From Massospora cicadina (taxonomy: Eukaryota > Entomophthoromycota > Entomophthoromycetes > Entomophthorales > Entomophthoraceae), in the NCBI GenBank assembly GCA_022478985.1, contig JAKSZP010014460.1:248001-312000 (forward strand): a stretch of DNA of 64,000 nt, in the 5' to 3' direction. Of this stretch, positions 10,860 to 22,599 are shown piece after piece. Both the position numbers and the translations under genes were made by a program. How positions within the stretch are numbered: the first letter of the stretch is position 1; the number at the start of each line of letters is the position of its first letter. The notes beneath the pieces are model-generated. The model was not told the origin of the DNA. It ran no database searches and saw only the letters and a program-made list of their open reading frames with translations.

Positions 10860-11600
10860 CTCACCCTCCGTTCAAAGCCTGGCCATACCAAAAATCCAAA
10901 GTTGAGGAAGCAAAAGTGGCTTAGTTACAGCAACTGTTGGAGGCCAGGTTACTAATGCCTTTTAAAAGCCCTTGGGCTTCCCCACTCCTATTAATTTGCA
11001 AGAAGGATGGTGGCCACCATGTTTTCATGTATTATTGCCTTATTTTTATCACACAAAAAGATAACTATCCTCTGCCACATATAGATAATTCCTTACACTT
11101 AATCTCAGGTTCCAATCATTTCTTTGTTATGGATCTTGCCATCAGGTACTGGTAAAGCTGATTTGTCACCGGAGGATCATGAAAAATGTGCTCTTATCTC
11201 AAGTGAAGGTTTATTTGAGCCTACTCAAATGCTGCAGGGGTTATGTAACACCCTTGCTACCTTCCAACGCGCCCTGGACGGACTCTTAGGCTTTTTTAAA
11301 ACGCTTCTGTGTGCAAGTTTATCTTAATGATATTATCGTTTTTGAGAACCTTTACTGAGCACCTAGGTCACCTCATGCAAGTCTTTTAGAGGTTATGCCA
11401 ATCTTTGTTAAAATAAAGCCATCAAAATGCTCCTTTTTCAGAGTGAAACTGATATCTTGGGCTATAAGTTAGGTAAAGCCAGAATATCCCTGATGGACAA
11501 CAAGGTCCTGAACATTGCTAAGATGTTCCCATAAAGCCCTATGAGACATTAGAAGTTTTCTTAGGGATGGTGGGATATTAGTGACAGTTTATTCACCACT
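10860..11600 (+). pseudogene. reverse transcriptase of element A
   Basis: Contains KSPWASPLLLICKKDGG (about 10,965-11,013), DNYPLPHIDN, FFVMDLA, then GLCNTLATFQRAL (about 11,240-11,276) and VYLNDIIVF (11,317-11,343). The catalytic Y-[IL]-D-D has become Y-L-N-D, which alone would abolish activity. Block order and spacing are typical of Ty3/gypsy RT. Confidence 0.85.
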
Positions 11601-11749
11601 TTACTAACACCTCAGAGTCTTTAGTGTTTTTATTGAAGAATGGGATAACCTTTCAGTGAAAAGAAGAGCAACGGCAGATTTTTAAACTTCTAAGCGTCTC
11701 TATTCCATTATCCAGTACTTATTCATCTAAATTTTAATAAACCCTTTCT

Positions 11750-12175
11750 CCCCTTTACCAATGCTAGCATTTTAGCCATCAGAGCCATATTATCTTAGAA
11801 TGTCAAAAACTTAGTGGACAACCCTATCGCCTACTATAACAAAACCCTAACCAGAGCTGAACGCAACTATGGCATTATGGAACACAGATTATTGGTGGTA
11901 TTACTGTCTATTAAGCATTTCTGACCTTATTTATACAGGAAACATTTCACCATAATTACTGACCATGCTTCCTTGCAATGGCTACAGAAAATGAAGGACC
12001 TCAATTGGAGATTAGCCCGATGGGCGTTAAAACTTCAAAAATACGAAATTTCCATCATCCATCAATCAGGGCCATACACCAAAACGCGGATTGTCTATCC
12101 TGGCTTCCCATATTAACCTTAACTGACCCTGACGAGGAACGACTCTATGACCTCCTAACACAATTGCATTTATAG
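11750..12175 (+). pseudogene. RNase H and tether of element A
   Basis: Reads FTNASILAIRAILS (the Asp of 'FTDAS' has become Asn), then TRAERNYGIMEHRLL, FTIITDHASLQWLQKMKD and NADCLSWLP. These are the standard RNase H blocks of Ty3/gypsy: TDAS, E, TDH and 'ADxLSR'. The first catalytic Asp is lost and stops occur. Confidence 0.8.
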
Positions 12176-12299
12176 AAGGAAGAATCCCCAACCCTTCAAA
12201 AGGAATTAGCGATAAAATCCGCGAATCTTCAATTCAAAAACGTTAACTGTAAAAACTTGTGTCCTAAAAATGGGTGCCCTATGTACGACCTTTGGCTCA

Positions 12300-13330
12300 A
12301 ACTATGTCATATTGGAGGGACATCAGAAGTTGTCCACAGGAGAATTAGGAAAACCTACCATTGGCTCCAGAATCAATGTTACTGGAAAGGAATGCTTGTT
12401 AAAATCCGAGATGTATTAAATTCCTGCCTGGTTTGAAAAGGTTAAGCTGGACCTAATCCCCAAGCTCAACATCCAGTAATTCCACCCTGTGAACCCTTCA
12501 ATACTATTAAAATTGATGTTGTGGGCCCTCTCCCTTAAGCCTCTAATAATCGTTGGTTCCTCCTCCTATCAGTGGATCATTTAACTAAAAAATTGAAGCT
12601 ATTTCATTACCCTCTGCTTTAGAAAGCTACCGCCATGTTAGCGTATAATTGGATTATCACCCAGCATGGGTGCCCTAACATAATTTTTTCCAATGGCAGG
12701 CAAAATTTCCAATCATCGCTGGTGAAAAATTTAACTGAACTGATGGGATCCTCTAAGGTATTCTACACCCCCTACCATCCTGCAACCAATGAAATGGTAG
12801 AGCGGGTGAATGATACTCTAACTGCAACCCTCCAGAAAATGGCTGACTGACCCCCTTCATTGGTCCCAATATTTGCCTAGTGCAATTCTGGCCTATAGAA
12901 TCAACTATTATTAAATAATTAAGATGTCGCCTTTCCAAAAGTTTAAGGAATAAATCCTCAGCTACCTTCTAAAGTACAGGCTATGCTTGACCAAGCCTCC
13001 AAAAAGCCCCAAAGTCACTATGCAAAATATTGCCAATGAAATTATCCAACTTCAGGCCCTGGCTTCCAAGAACCTATCTGCTACAACTAGTAGAGAAAAT
13101 AATCAATTAAATGATAAGCATGACCCCCTGCTTACCTTCCAACCAGGTGATCTAGTCATTTTCTACTATCATCAGCCTGGAGGTTGCAACAAATAGGGAA
13201 CCAACTGGATAGGCCCTACAAAATCATTTATAAGCGGGGCAAAGAACACTCAATTGTTGAGGCTGTTCTGGGTATTATAGTGAACTGCGTAAATAGTTGC
13301 TTTCTCTGTCTGTTTTCCCCCTACGCCAAG
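12300..13330 (+). pseudogene. integrase of element A
   Basis: The HHCC zinc domain (HIGGTSEVVHRRI ... NSCLV-stop, with the last Cys codon now TGA) is followed by the core: IKIDVVGPLP with the first Asp; a damaged second-Asp block reading SNGRQNF; and TPYHPATNEMVERVND with the catalytic Glu. A GPY/F-like RPYKIIYKRG lies near 13,210-13,240. The polypurine tract follows directly, so no chromodomain is present. Confidence 0.82.
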
Positions 13331-13334
13331 ATCT

Positions 13335-13345
13335 AAAGGGGGTAT
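13335..13345 (+). promoter_or_regulatory. polypurine tract of element A
   Basis: AAAGGGGGTAT ends one base before the TGTC start of the 3' LTR. In this class the purine run primes plus-strand DNA synthesis, and its place here fixes the element's orientation. Confidence 0.75.
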
Positions 13346-13906
13346 TGTCAGGATTCCTACCTAAAATTGGAGATTTGGATGTGTCAGCTGAAGAGAATCA
13401 ATTCTGATCTGACAAAATATCCCAAACATTTATTGAGGAAAATCCTTGATGGAATTACAGCCTTTTGGCATTGGAGATCAACCTCAACTTATGCAGTCAG
13501 CTATTGCTTTCCCAAAACTTCCAAATCTTGGGTTCAAATCCAATCCATGTTGTGAGTGAATCCTATTTGACCAACGACCATTCTAATGCAGAATCCCCAA
13601 TTGGTAACAAATATAGAATTTAGCTTAGACGCTTGGAGAATGACCAGAAAAGCTCCCTGAACTCCCATATGGTTTTGAATTAAGCAAATTGAGATTACTC
13701 TTTTTTTGCCATTTCAAGTCAAATTGGCCTACCTCTATTTACTTATGGATGAACATATTTAGAATTTACTACTCAAGGCATAGTATCCTGATTGAAGACT
13801 TTTTGACCAAGAAAAGTAAACCGTACAATCTAACACCTTGGAATTTCAGATCCCCTGGCCTAAAAAGGTTAGGGGATATGTGGAATCAACTTCCGTGGTC
13901 CCAACA
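13346..13906 (+). repeat. 3' LTR of element A
   Basis: Begins TGTCAGGATTCC and ends CCCAACA; pairs with 6,912-7,477. The flanking GCCAT after it matches GCTAT before the 5' LTR with one change. Confidence 0.92.
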
Positions 13907-13911
13907 GCCAT

Positions 13912-13948
13912 CGTCAAGAAATGGCTAGAAATAGCTGTAAAAATATAG
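13912..13948 (+). pseudogene. last codons of the LINE after element A
   Basis: After the target duplication the frame resumes as IVKKWLEIAVKI-stop, which continues the LINE C-terminus read up to 6,911. This supports insertion of element A into the LINE's 3' end. Sequence from 13,949 to about 14,030 may be LINE 3' UTR. Confidence 0.5.
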
Positions 13949-14029
13949 TAATCCCTTTTCCTCAAGCAAATCAAATTTTGATTCAGTTTTTTCCAAATAT
14001 CATAATAAAGGTTGGAAGGCATATCTCTG

Positions 14030-15400
14030 ATCTGGCTAAGTAGCCTTTGCTGCTTGGTACATTAAACAGTGAGGAATATATCAGTTTTGTGGTAGTGTGA
14101 GCCACCCCACCCGCAGTTGAGGTTCATTAATGGACATTGATTCTTGAAGCCCCAGTGCAGCTGGGGCAGTACCTGGAATTTCATCCCGAAAATATGCCTG
14201 CACTGGGATTTCTTCAGGGCATTAACAATCAAAGACATGACTGCAGAAGGCTACCAGATGCTCTTCTCCGTAATCTCCTATATAACAGAGTAAAGCTATT
14301 ATAGCTGTGAGAGATTCGTCAGATTATACTATAAAAGGCTGGTTGAAATTTGGATATATAATAATGGGAGCTTCAGTCAAGGCTTTTTGTAACCGTTTAT
14401 AGGAGTCTTAACATTCTTGAGGCCATTGGAAAAGAATCTCACTCAAAGCAGATGTGTGAAAATTTCAGCAATTTGTGAAAATCCTGGTATGAATTGATGG
14501 TAGTATCTGACCAACCCAAAAACTTAGTATCATGCCTAATTTTAGGTTTCTTCACATGGTTTATAGCATCTAGCTTTTAAGGGATTTGGACATATTCCTC
14601 AATTGTTAAAAATGTGACCCAGATACTTTATTTGGGACTTGGAGATCTGGCACTTGCTAGCCTTTAATTTTTAGCTGAGCTTGTCTAGACTCCAAAAGAC
14701 CCCTTCTAGGTGTGCAAGTGTTGAGTGAACATTTTTGAAAATATACTATATTGATAAGGTAAAATAATCTACAAATTATCTTAATAAATTTCAAGATAAT
14801 TTCCATTGCCCGCTAGAGGTTTAACAGTGCATTTCACAATCCTTGAGCATTTAAGTCTGTTGGATTAATCCTTGAGAGGTAATAATCGCGCACTTTTTTA
14901 GTCTTCAGTGGGCAGGTTGATATACCAAAATCCACTAATAAGGTCTATAGCCTTAATTATCTGGCCCTCCTGTTTGATCCAAAGCTTCGTTATTTTAAGG
15001 AATAAATAAATATCCTCTTTAGTAATATTATTCAACTTTTGGTAGGTATAACAACTTCATTAAAGCCATCTTTCTTTAATATACGTACTTGACTGGCCCA
15101 TGGGCTTTGAAAGTGGACAATAATTTTTTGATTTATAAATTTTTCCAATTCCTTCTGCACCTCCTTATCACTTGCCTTGCTTCTCAATATTAGCCATGAT
15201 CATTTGGTCTTGCATGCCCAGTATCAACGTCCTGCTAAATCCCCACAGCACATCCAATGTTGTAGTCATCTGTTGAAAAACTTTCCCAAATTTTACTATG
15301 AGATTCATCGCTATTTCATTCTGACTATTAGTTAGTCTGTCAAGTTGTCAATAAGAAATGACCAAACAATCTGATAAGGGAAACTTAGTAATCCAAACTC
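14030..15400 (-). pseudogene. RT and RNase H remains of element D
   Basis: Minus-strand frames show KSPWASQVRILKKDG (around 15,050-15,110), the 'SPWASPVxxxKKKDG' block of gypsy RT. Further left is ALTEAPIIIYPNFNQPFIV, followed by SDESLTAIIALL and EEHLVAFCS, the RT-RNase H connection and the first RNase H block. No YxDD is legible. Integrase should follow to the left but is absent, so the element is truncated near 14,030. Confidence 0.65.
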
Positions 15401-16084
15401 TACCAAATTTGAAAAATTTTGTTTACCTCTCAAATATCTTCCAGTCGAGTAAGATGTACAAATACAATTAACTTTTTACTCTTGATGGAGATGTTGGAGG
15501 CAATTGAAGTGGAAAATAATGCACATCTATTCTGATGAGTGGTTGAGATTATTTTGGGAGCAGCGAAAGGATCAATCCTCAACTGTTGACAAAAAAGAGT
15601 AAACTTCTCCCAGTAATCCTTCAGGTAGCTCCAAGCTCATTATAGTGGACACCACACAATGTTTCCAGGATATATCACACAGTCTTTTAGGCTTAAGGGC
15701 TAAACCTTATTTTATCAAATGGTGTTCAATATGGGATTTTTTGTGGCTTATTGTTTATAATGGATAGGGACTACACCATAATTATAAACCACATTGATGA
15801 AGGTTTTTCTATGAGTTAGGGTAATACAATCACCCCTTGAGGAATGAAGGGGTGATGTTTGACCTAGGAGAGTAAAATCGTTCTCCTCATAATAAAAATG
15901 AAACCATAAAACTTAAGGAAGCTAGTACCTAAAAGAAATTGGTAATTGCCATTTGGAACACTATAGCAGGTGCACTAACCTGCAAAGAGATAAACCTCAT
16001 TGGTAACGCGCTATACGCCCCTCTCTCAAAGTACTCATAGGGGCCAGTTGTTCCATATCATTGATAGCGTTCCACATTATAAGT

Positions 16085-16160
16085 TATCCCCAATCGTTTT
16101 GAAGGCTGACTGGATATAACATTCATGGGAGCACCACTGTCAATAATGGCTTAAGCTCAA
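16085..16160 (-). pseudogene. aspartic protease motif of element D
   Basis: Minus strand reads AIIDSGAPMNVIS, with the catalytic Asp codon at 16,139-16,141. This is the canonical D-S-G-A active-site block and is very close to the B version IVDSGSPVNFIS. Only this block is clearly readable. Confidence 0.7.
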
Positions 16161-16199
16161 TTTAGTTTACGCGAATATTGATATGAATAAAATCAGAAA

Positions 16200-18464
16200 A
16201 ATATTATGGATCCCATTTATTGAAAGAATGAAAAGGAGTTTTGAATTCATTATTTATAGCATTGATCTGCTCTCTTACATCAGGGAAGTGAGTATACAGT
16301 GCCTCAATCAGTAATGAAACTTTGACTCCTTTTAGATGAGGTAAGACTTGAATTACTTCGGCTTTTTTGATATAGGGATGGCTCACATCTTCCTCATGAC
16401 TCTGAGACAAGACTGGACAATGATTGGTAGTATAGGATCCCCCTTATACTTTCAAGGCTATTTTCCCTGGATTTCATATTCATGGAAAGTCACAAGGTCT
16501 ACCTCAGAACGTCATTAAGGGCAAAAGGCCACATAAAGACTTTTAGATTAACAGACCCAACAAGTTATCACGGCTAGGGTGGGGTGATTCCTGAGTTTCT
16601 TTACCATTTAGGAAAGCTCTCCATGGTCCATATATTACCTTCACTAACCCGTAAGGCCAAACAGTTTGAATTTCCACATTTGGTAGCCCAAATCTGACGT
16701 CACACCTTTTCAGGTAAAAATAATGGATGGTATATCTAAATCATTTACAATAACCATCAGCAAAGTTTTTTAACTTGAGTAATCCTTTGTGGCATATTGG
16801 TGCGCTATTTTAATGTCAAAGTCCACCATGACTTTAGCTCCCAGTAGTACTTGGGCCTCATGGTAAATTTAGTCGGTTAACTTGGCATTAATTTCAGTTT
16901 CCCTATACTGAAGAGCATAAATTAAGCCTTCTGAGTGACCATGCATTTGGGACTTCCAATTTCTTATAACTGCACTTTCTACATCAGTAAAGTTCCAATG
17001 TTCCTCAGGTAAGTAAGCATGATCATATCTTGACTCTGGTTGACTAAATACTCAATCATGGTAGTGGCTCTAAAAAAGGTCATCATCTCCATGCATAGTC
17101 ACCTTGAATATTAATAAGGATTTTTGCAAATTCTCATGCTTGTTAAATTTAGGAAGATTAAGTGTTTTATTGAATCATTGGAATCCTGGATAAAAGCTTT
17201 TTGGTCTGGATGCCACTGATGCAGCACTAGTTCAAGGCCCTGGGTTATTATAACAGGGGTGGCACTGTTTGGGGTTGGCATTTCCACAGAAGGGGGCAAA
17301 GTGAAAGTGAAAATGAAGTTGATAATGAATGAGTAGGTTGTTTTGTCTCTTAGGTAGCCTCCTCTTTCAACGGTTTTTCTACAAATAACTCTTGTTGAGA
17401 AGGGGCGTTTTTTGACGAGGTCACTAACCTCTTATTGTCACTTAAATTATCTTTAATACATCATTCAAAGGTAGTTTATTCTCCTGCTCTCAAGTCACCG
17501 CTGCTTGAATTGCCATATTTTCCGCGAAATCCTCATATGTCATGCACACTAGCGCGCATATCAAATAAATCATTATTTTGAGCAATCTATGTATTATGGA
17601 GTTCATGGACTTGATAATATAATTCATATTTTGACTGGGAGACTTCTGCTAATATGTTGGAGCGCATTACTGATTATATAAACCCTTTAATATCCCGCTG
17701 CATTGTTTGTTGTTGGTTTCTAATTTGTTTTAACTCAGTCAGGAGACAGTTAGTGGTGTCAATGTTGACTTCCAGATGCTGTGCGATCATCTCTGTTTCA
17801 TGTTGGGTATACTGTATGGGTTCTCTAAACACCTCAGCCTGTCAAATATTGTACCACTAAGTAACACAGTTACATTTAACTTACTCTCTGAATTGAGTCA
17901 TCCTTTGATCCATTAATTGTTTACTCCTTGTTATCCAAGGTTTGATATCCTATGACCAACATATTACAGTTTAATTGATTAATAAGTTCATCCAGTCATT
18001 GCAAAACCTCTACACTAAGGTATTGTTTGTGTTAACTGCTTGACAAACACCCTGAAAACTGGTTCCAAGCTGTTCATTTAAGTCACACAGAGATTCCAAA
18101 TTTTGCTTATTTCTGTTGAACACTTTCATAATCAGGGCTTGATGACAAAAATGGTCAATTGGGAACTTTGTACAGTGGATTGGAAACTCAGTGAGATATT
18201 GCACCATCTAGGCTAGATTACTAACTTGTTGTAGTACTTGACTATGGTTCAAAGACTGAAAATCCTCATATTGCTGAATAATCTAGTTATGATTCTGATG
18301 ACAATAATATAAGACAGATACAAGATCAGATTGTTTGTGGCAAAAAAACTTGAATCCCAAAGTAATATATGTTTAATCTGTCTCAGCATCTCCACGGTGA
18401 ATTTATAAGTCTCAAAGTCCTCAAAACTGTGGTTGTATTGGAATTCATTTTCTTTTACTGCCAT
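16200..18464 (-). pseudogene. gag remains of element D
   Basis: Four open minus-strand stretches lie between protease and PBS: 16,410-16,204, 17,299-17,111 (HQWHPDQKAFIQDSND), 18,207-18,010 and 18,464-18,249 (MAVKENEFQYNHSFEDFE). The last is about 120 bases from the PBS and is probably the start of gag. No knuckle or collagen-like stretch is visible. Identification is by position and orientation. Confidence 0.5.
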
Positions 18465-18584
18465 TCAATTAAGAGTAGGAGGGTCGACGTAGAATATGAA
18501 TGATCAGTTATTATTGCCGTCTCCCCCTTCCTAAATTGGGTCCATCCTAAGGTTTAAAAAGGCTTGCTTTTTGCTACTACAGCC

Positions 18585-18601
18585 CCCCATAGTGAGCTTG
18601 T
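18585..18601 (-). promoter_or_regulatory. decayed primer-binding site of element D
   Basis: The minus strand gives AAGCTCACTATGGGGGGC. In element B the same place reads TGGTGCTCACTACAGGGGGC. The shared core GCTCACTA and the following G run mark it as the same site with the TGGT end damaged. Confidence 0.5.
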
Positions 18602-20228
18602 GTAGCGTGAGCTCCCTCTATGCACTACATGCATAGGTTACAGTTGGCTCAATTCAACTCTCAGCCTAATGTATCACAAAACTATGCATTTAATAACCAA
18701 TCTTTGGCATAGAAAATCTACATTAAAGATTTTAACAGATAAGTAATATATTTGAAAAGATCAATAAACTTCTAATTTGAGTAGACAAACAATATATAAT
18801 CAAATCAATTCATTTAAGATTAATAAAATATCTTGTAATGATTTTCATAGACTATTGTAAATAACAATTAAGATAGGAAGTTGCTTTGTCAAAAAAGAAT
18901 TTGAATGGGAATTCATGGGGTTGAATACAATTGAATATGACTTAGGGTAAAATCTAATAATGTTATTGGGATTGTATTACGACTATAAATATTTAAAAAG
19001 TCATTAAGTCAACGATTATCTAACAAACAGAATTATATTATAATTGGAAATGGCAAAGTTTCTAAGCCCTAGAGGTTTAGTATAATTGATGGCAATAATG
19101 TATACCCAGAATGCAGGATGAATACCTAAAGTAAGTGTTGTAGCATAATGAAGCTAACAAATTTAACTTTTAAATAGATAACTTTAAGTAAAGAAGACAA
19201 AAAAATGAAATAAATTTCTGGACAACCCTTTTTATACTTATTGTTAAAATAAAGATTGGTATATGAGACAACATTTTAGCCAATAAAAATCCCCAAACTG
19301 GAGTTTGGAATGACAAAGGCTCAATCTTTACAGATTTTGTATCTAGGGAGCACCCCTCAAACTATTAATGATCATCTGAGGCTAAATAATAGCTCATGGG
19401 AGAACAGCTCAGTGAAAGCTCAACCTGAGCCAAGGAATTTTAAAGTTAGTGGCTCAGAGTTCTGAAAACCAAATCTGAGTTCTATATAGTAATTGGCTGC
19501 CTTACCAATATAGTGAGGACCCTAAAAATATATCACCACCACTAAGGTGACCTCCTACCAGGTAGAGGGTATCCTAAAGAGGGTCTGTCCAACAAGAGAG
19601 TTTTATGGGAAAGTAACTTCATGATTAAGAAATTTTCCTGTAATGAGTTCCTGGCCCTTTAAAAAGGCAGTAACCTGATAAAGGTAGAAGCAAAACTGGG
19701 CTTTGAATTTATTTCACCTAGTGAGGGATAGCATACCCAGTACTTGGCTAGTATATATTCACTTCTTACACATTCACTAAGGATAGCATTCATATCCTAA
19801 ACAGGAAGGTGTTTTCACTAATAGTAAGTTTTATGAGATCATACAATCCAGCTCTGTACGGATTATTATTCTCATATGAGTATAATGGTTAGTGGTGGGG
19901 GATCCTTACTAGGCCAGGTTCCCACATAGTATAAGTGTATCTGGTGAGGTGAAAGCCCTATCAGGTTTAGTACCCAAATATTGCTCCAGGTCTAAGGTTA
20001 GCCTTTCTTTCACTGACTACTAACAGTATTGGTTCCTTGACAACTGGGACTTATTTGACTGCTAAGGTTAAGTTAGTTTAAAAACTAATGGCATTCCAGT
20101 AGCACAATGATCTTAAGATATTTTATTAGTTGGAGATAGCCCAATTTTAATCAACATATGAATCACTGATTAATGGCGTCAAAGGATGTCTAGCATGCAG
20201 GTTGTACACCCAGGTAAGTTTTAAGAGA
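18602..20228. other. LTR and flanking AT-rich DNA, no gene
   Basis: By position this begins with the 5' LTR of element D (minus). No second copy exists here because the element's other end is lost, so the LTR length cannot be set. I see no coding signal and no clear repeat structure. Confidence 0.3.
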
Positions 20229-21010
20229 TATTTTAACTAACAAAATAGCCTCAATAATATAAAAAACCACAAATATGAAAAAACATTATTACAATCTAAG
20301 CCCTTGGAAGTCGTGGTCCGCTACTATAAGGCAAAGTGCCAAACTATTGGAAGGCAAGCCCACGAGCAAATCCAGGTAATAGTTAAGCACATCACCAGAT
20401 AGGGTTAGAGAAGCTCATAATTTACAGGATAATTTATGAGAATGTTGATTAGGGAAATGCAGATACCCCAACAAAAGAAGTGCTAGATATCATGTTCTAA
20501 AGCAGTTCCAGCACCAGTCATAGAAAGTCTCATTTTTTAAGCCATGAATAAAAGTAGGTTAAAAAGCCAAAGTAAATTATAGGGCTAATTTAGGATATAT
20601 ATAAAAGTACAAGCAATTTTTTGGGAAGGATGCTGCATATAAGAAAATATACTAGAGGGTAGTTTCTATTTACTGATTAGACTCCTATAAACATGCATGT
20701 TGTAAAAATCTATATACCTTTGGATAATAATCCATTAGCCATCAAAGTAACCATTATCAAATTCTTTTTAATTGGAAAATTAGATTTAATGTTTGTAGTT
20801 TTAGGATCCTTGACAATTTTGTGATGGAAAAGTTCAAAGGTAAATTATTGGTGTTTTTAATTGGGCCACTTTGCCAAAGGTTTTTAACTGTAGTTACCAT
20901 TGTTGAGGATCAACACAATTTATTTTACTAGTAACAGTGGATATTGGGTTTAAGGCCTGTATTACCTTAGTAGTAAGAGATATGAAACCAATGGTTTTCA
21001 CAGGAAAATT
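20229..21010 (-). repeat. 3' LTR of element E (left copy)
   Basis: It aligns by eye with 25,208-25,980, sharing GGATGCTGC-TATA-GAAAAT, CATGTTGTAAAAAT and AAAGGTTTTTAACT-like blocks in the same order. Divergence is high. The inner edge is uncertain and could extend to about 21,230. The outer edge is placed at TATTTTAAC, opposite TGTTTTTA in the other copy. Confidence 0.6.
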
Positions 21011-21239
21011 CTGGATATTGACATTGCCCCCCTTTAAGTTAATGCCTCTATCGATAAGGAATGCATTAATAATTTTGGGAAAATGGGTGTGGTCAGCGGC
21101 TGATTGCCAGGTGGTTACTTCAATAGGGTATCTCAGCCACTTAACAAAGTAAAAACTTTATTGCTAAGGATCTTAGTAAAAGAATAAATTTAACTTCATA
21201 TTATTTTCTTAACCAGGATTTTTCTAAATTGTTGTTGGT

Positions 21240-22500
21240 TTGTCTGCTACAGCCCTTCAAACTTTCTCAGTTGGGACACATAGAAAACTGGGTGATTGCT
21301 TAAACCTTATGTAATTTAACTTATAAACTAAGTTATTGATTTTTTGCAGAACCTTGTATGAGCCCAGGGCAAAAGTGCCCAATTAATGACACACAACAAG
21401 AATGGAGTAAGGTTTGGCTAAATGAGAGTCATGTCACCTTCATTGTATATAGGTGGGTCAGAGTGGTAAGCTTCAGCCTATTTTTCTGGTCTTATACGGC
21501 CTTGGTGAGGTGAATCATCAAGGCAGCAATTTTTGACTGAATATTGGTTAATTGGTCGTCTGCAGGTGGTACCACACCATCAAGGTGTACTCCAAACATC
21601 TGAGGATGTTGGCTATAGTTAGAAAAAATGGGTACACATCCGTGGAAGAGTAGTGTGGTTGTTATAGGCGAACTGGGAAAAAAGGAGGCAAGTTGTCAAA
21701 GTGTCCTGCTAGGCAGGGATGTAGCAACATAAATATTGCTTCAGAGTATGTTTGACCTTTTCCATCTGGTCATCCAACTGATGATGGTGAGCAGATGTAT
21801 GGCAAAGCTTGATGCCTAAATTGGGCAGAAGGTGATTAAAAATGGAGTATAAATTTTAATACCCAGTCTTAAATAACTTCATTAGTAGGCCATGCCTTGA
21901 GAAAAGTCCCTTGATAAACATCTCAGCGGTTTTTTTCTTAATGCGATGGTTAAAGTGCAAGGGAGGAATTCCGCAAACTTGGTGATTTAGTCCACTACCA
22001 CCATGATCGCATCAAACCCACTTGGCAGTGGCAAACAGATGATAATCCATGCTGATACTAGACCAGGGCTGAGCGGTAATTTGTAATGGCATCAAAACCA
22101 CCTGGGGCTTGGAATGAAAAGCTTTGGATCTGGCTCAGACAAGCATCCAGAGAGGTAACTCTTCGCCATATGCTTCATTTTAGGCCATGAATGTCACATT
22201 TGATCAAGCCCATAGTTTTCTCTACACCAGGATGTCCATCCTAGGGACAAACATGATAAGCCTTAATGTTCTCTTTTTGCATATTCTTGAATTTCACTTA
22301 GACCTTCTCCAGATGACAAATGATAACATTGCTAATGGTACGGTTCTTGTGAGCCTCATTGACAGATCCTTTGACAAGTTTTCTCTTAATTTTCTCAAGG
22401 TTAGAGCAAACTAGGGCCTGACGAAACTTCTTGATGAAGGTTTTAGGGGATCTCTTAATCAAGGCAAAACGAATGGGAGGAAGTATGGTCACGGTATTGT
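21240..22500 (-). pseudogene. integrase of element E
   Basis: Minus-strand frames near 21,850-21,680 give HHQLDDQMEKVKHTLKQYL, followed by FSQFAYNNHTT. These match 'HPQTDGQTERVNxTLEQYLR' and 'LxxAEFAYNN', including the catalytic Glu. Near 21,390-21,260 come LQKINNLVYKL and a block like FHVSQL, the usual end of chromovirus integrase before any chromodomain. Several stops are present. Confidence 0.7.
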
Positions 22501-22599
22501 ATTTTCCAGTTTAGATAAAGAAAGGCTAGGTGGGGATCATGGATGAGGAGATATGGGATCAAATTGAGAGTTCCAGGATTATACTCTATTTATGAGGGT

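Larger units (their letters stand above)
6912..13906 (+). mobile_element. Ty3/gypsy element A, structurally complete, inactive
   Basis: Flanked by two LTRs (6,912-7,477 and 13,346-13,906), both TG...CA, with a near-perfect 5-bp target duplication GCTAT (6,907-6,911) / GCCAT (13,907-13,911). Internal order is PBS, gag with coiled coil and collagen-like stretch, CCHC knuckle, protease, RT, RNase H, integrase and polypurine tract. No chromodomain is visible. Stops and shifts lie in every domain. It inserted into the 3' end of the LINE. Confidence 0.92.
2403..13948 (+). mobile_element. L1/Tx1-like LINE, decayed, interrupted by element A
   Basis: In order on the plus strand: APE-type endonuclease (about 2,403-2,960), a linker (to about 3,420), an AT-rich stretch of about 0.9 kb, reverse transcriptase (about 4,320-5,160), a C-terminal part with a CCHC motif (6,611-6,661), and the last codons at 13,912-13,948 after the gypsy element A inserted at 6,911/6,912. 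The 5' end is not defined, no ORF1 is recognised and no poly(A) tail is clear. Many stops are present. Similarity is to L1/Tx1-type elements by motif only. Confidence 0.75.
14030..18601 (-). mobile_element. Ty3/gypsy element D, 5' half, decayed
   Basis: Minus strand, right to left: PBS (about 18,585-18,601), gag (18,464-16,200), protease (16,150), RT (about 15,400-14,500) and RNase H (about 14,360-14,030). Integrase and 3' LTR are missing at the left, where the element meets the LINE 3' end. Its PBS core GCTCACTA is shared with B and C, which suggests a related element. Stops are frequent. Confidence 0.7.
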
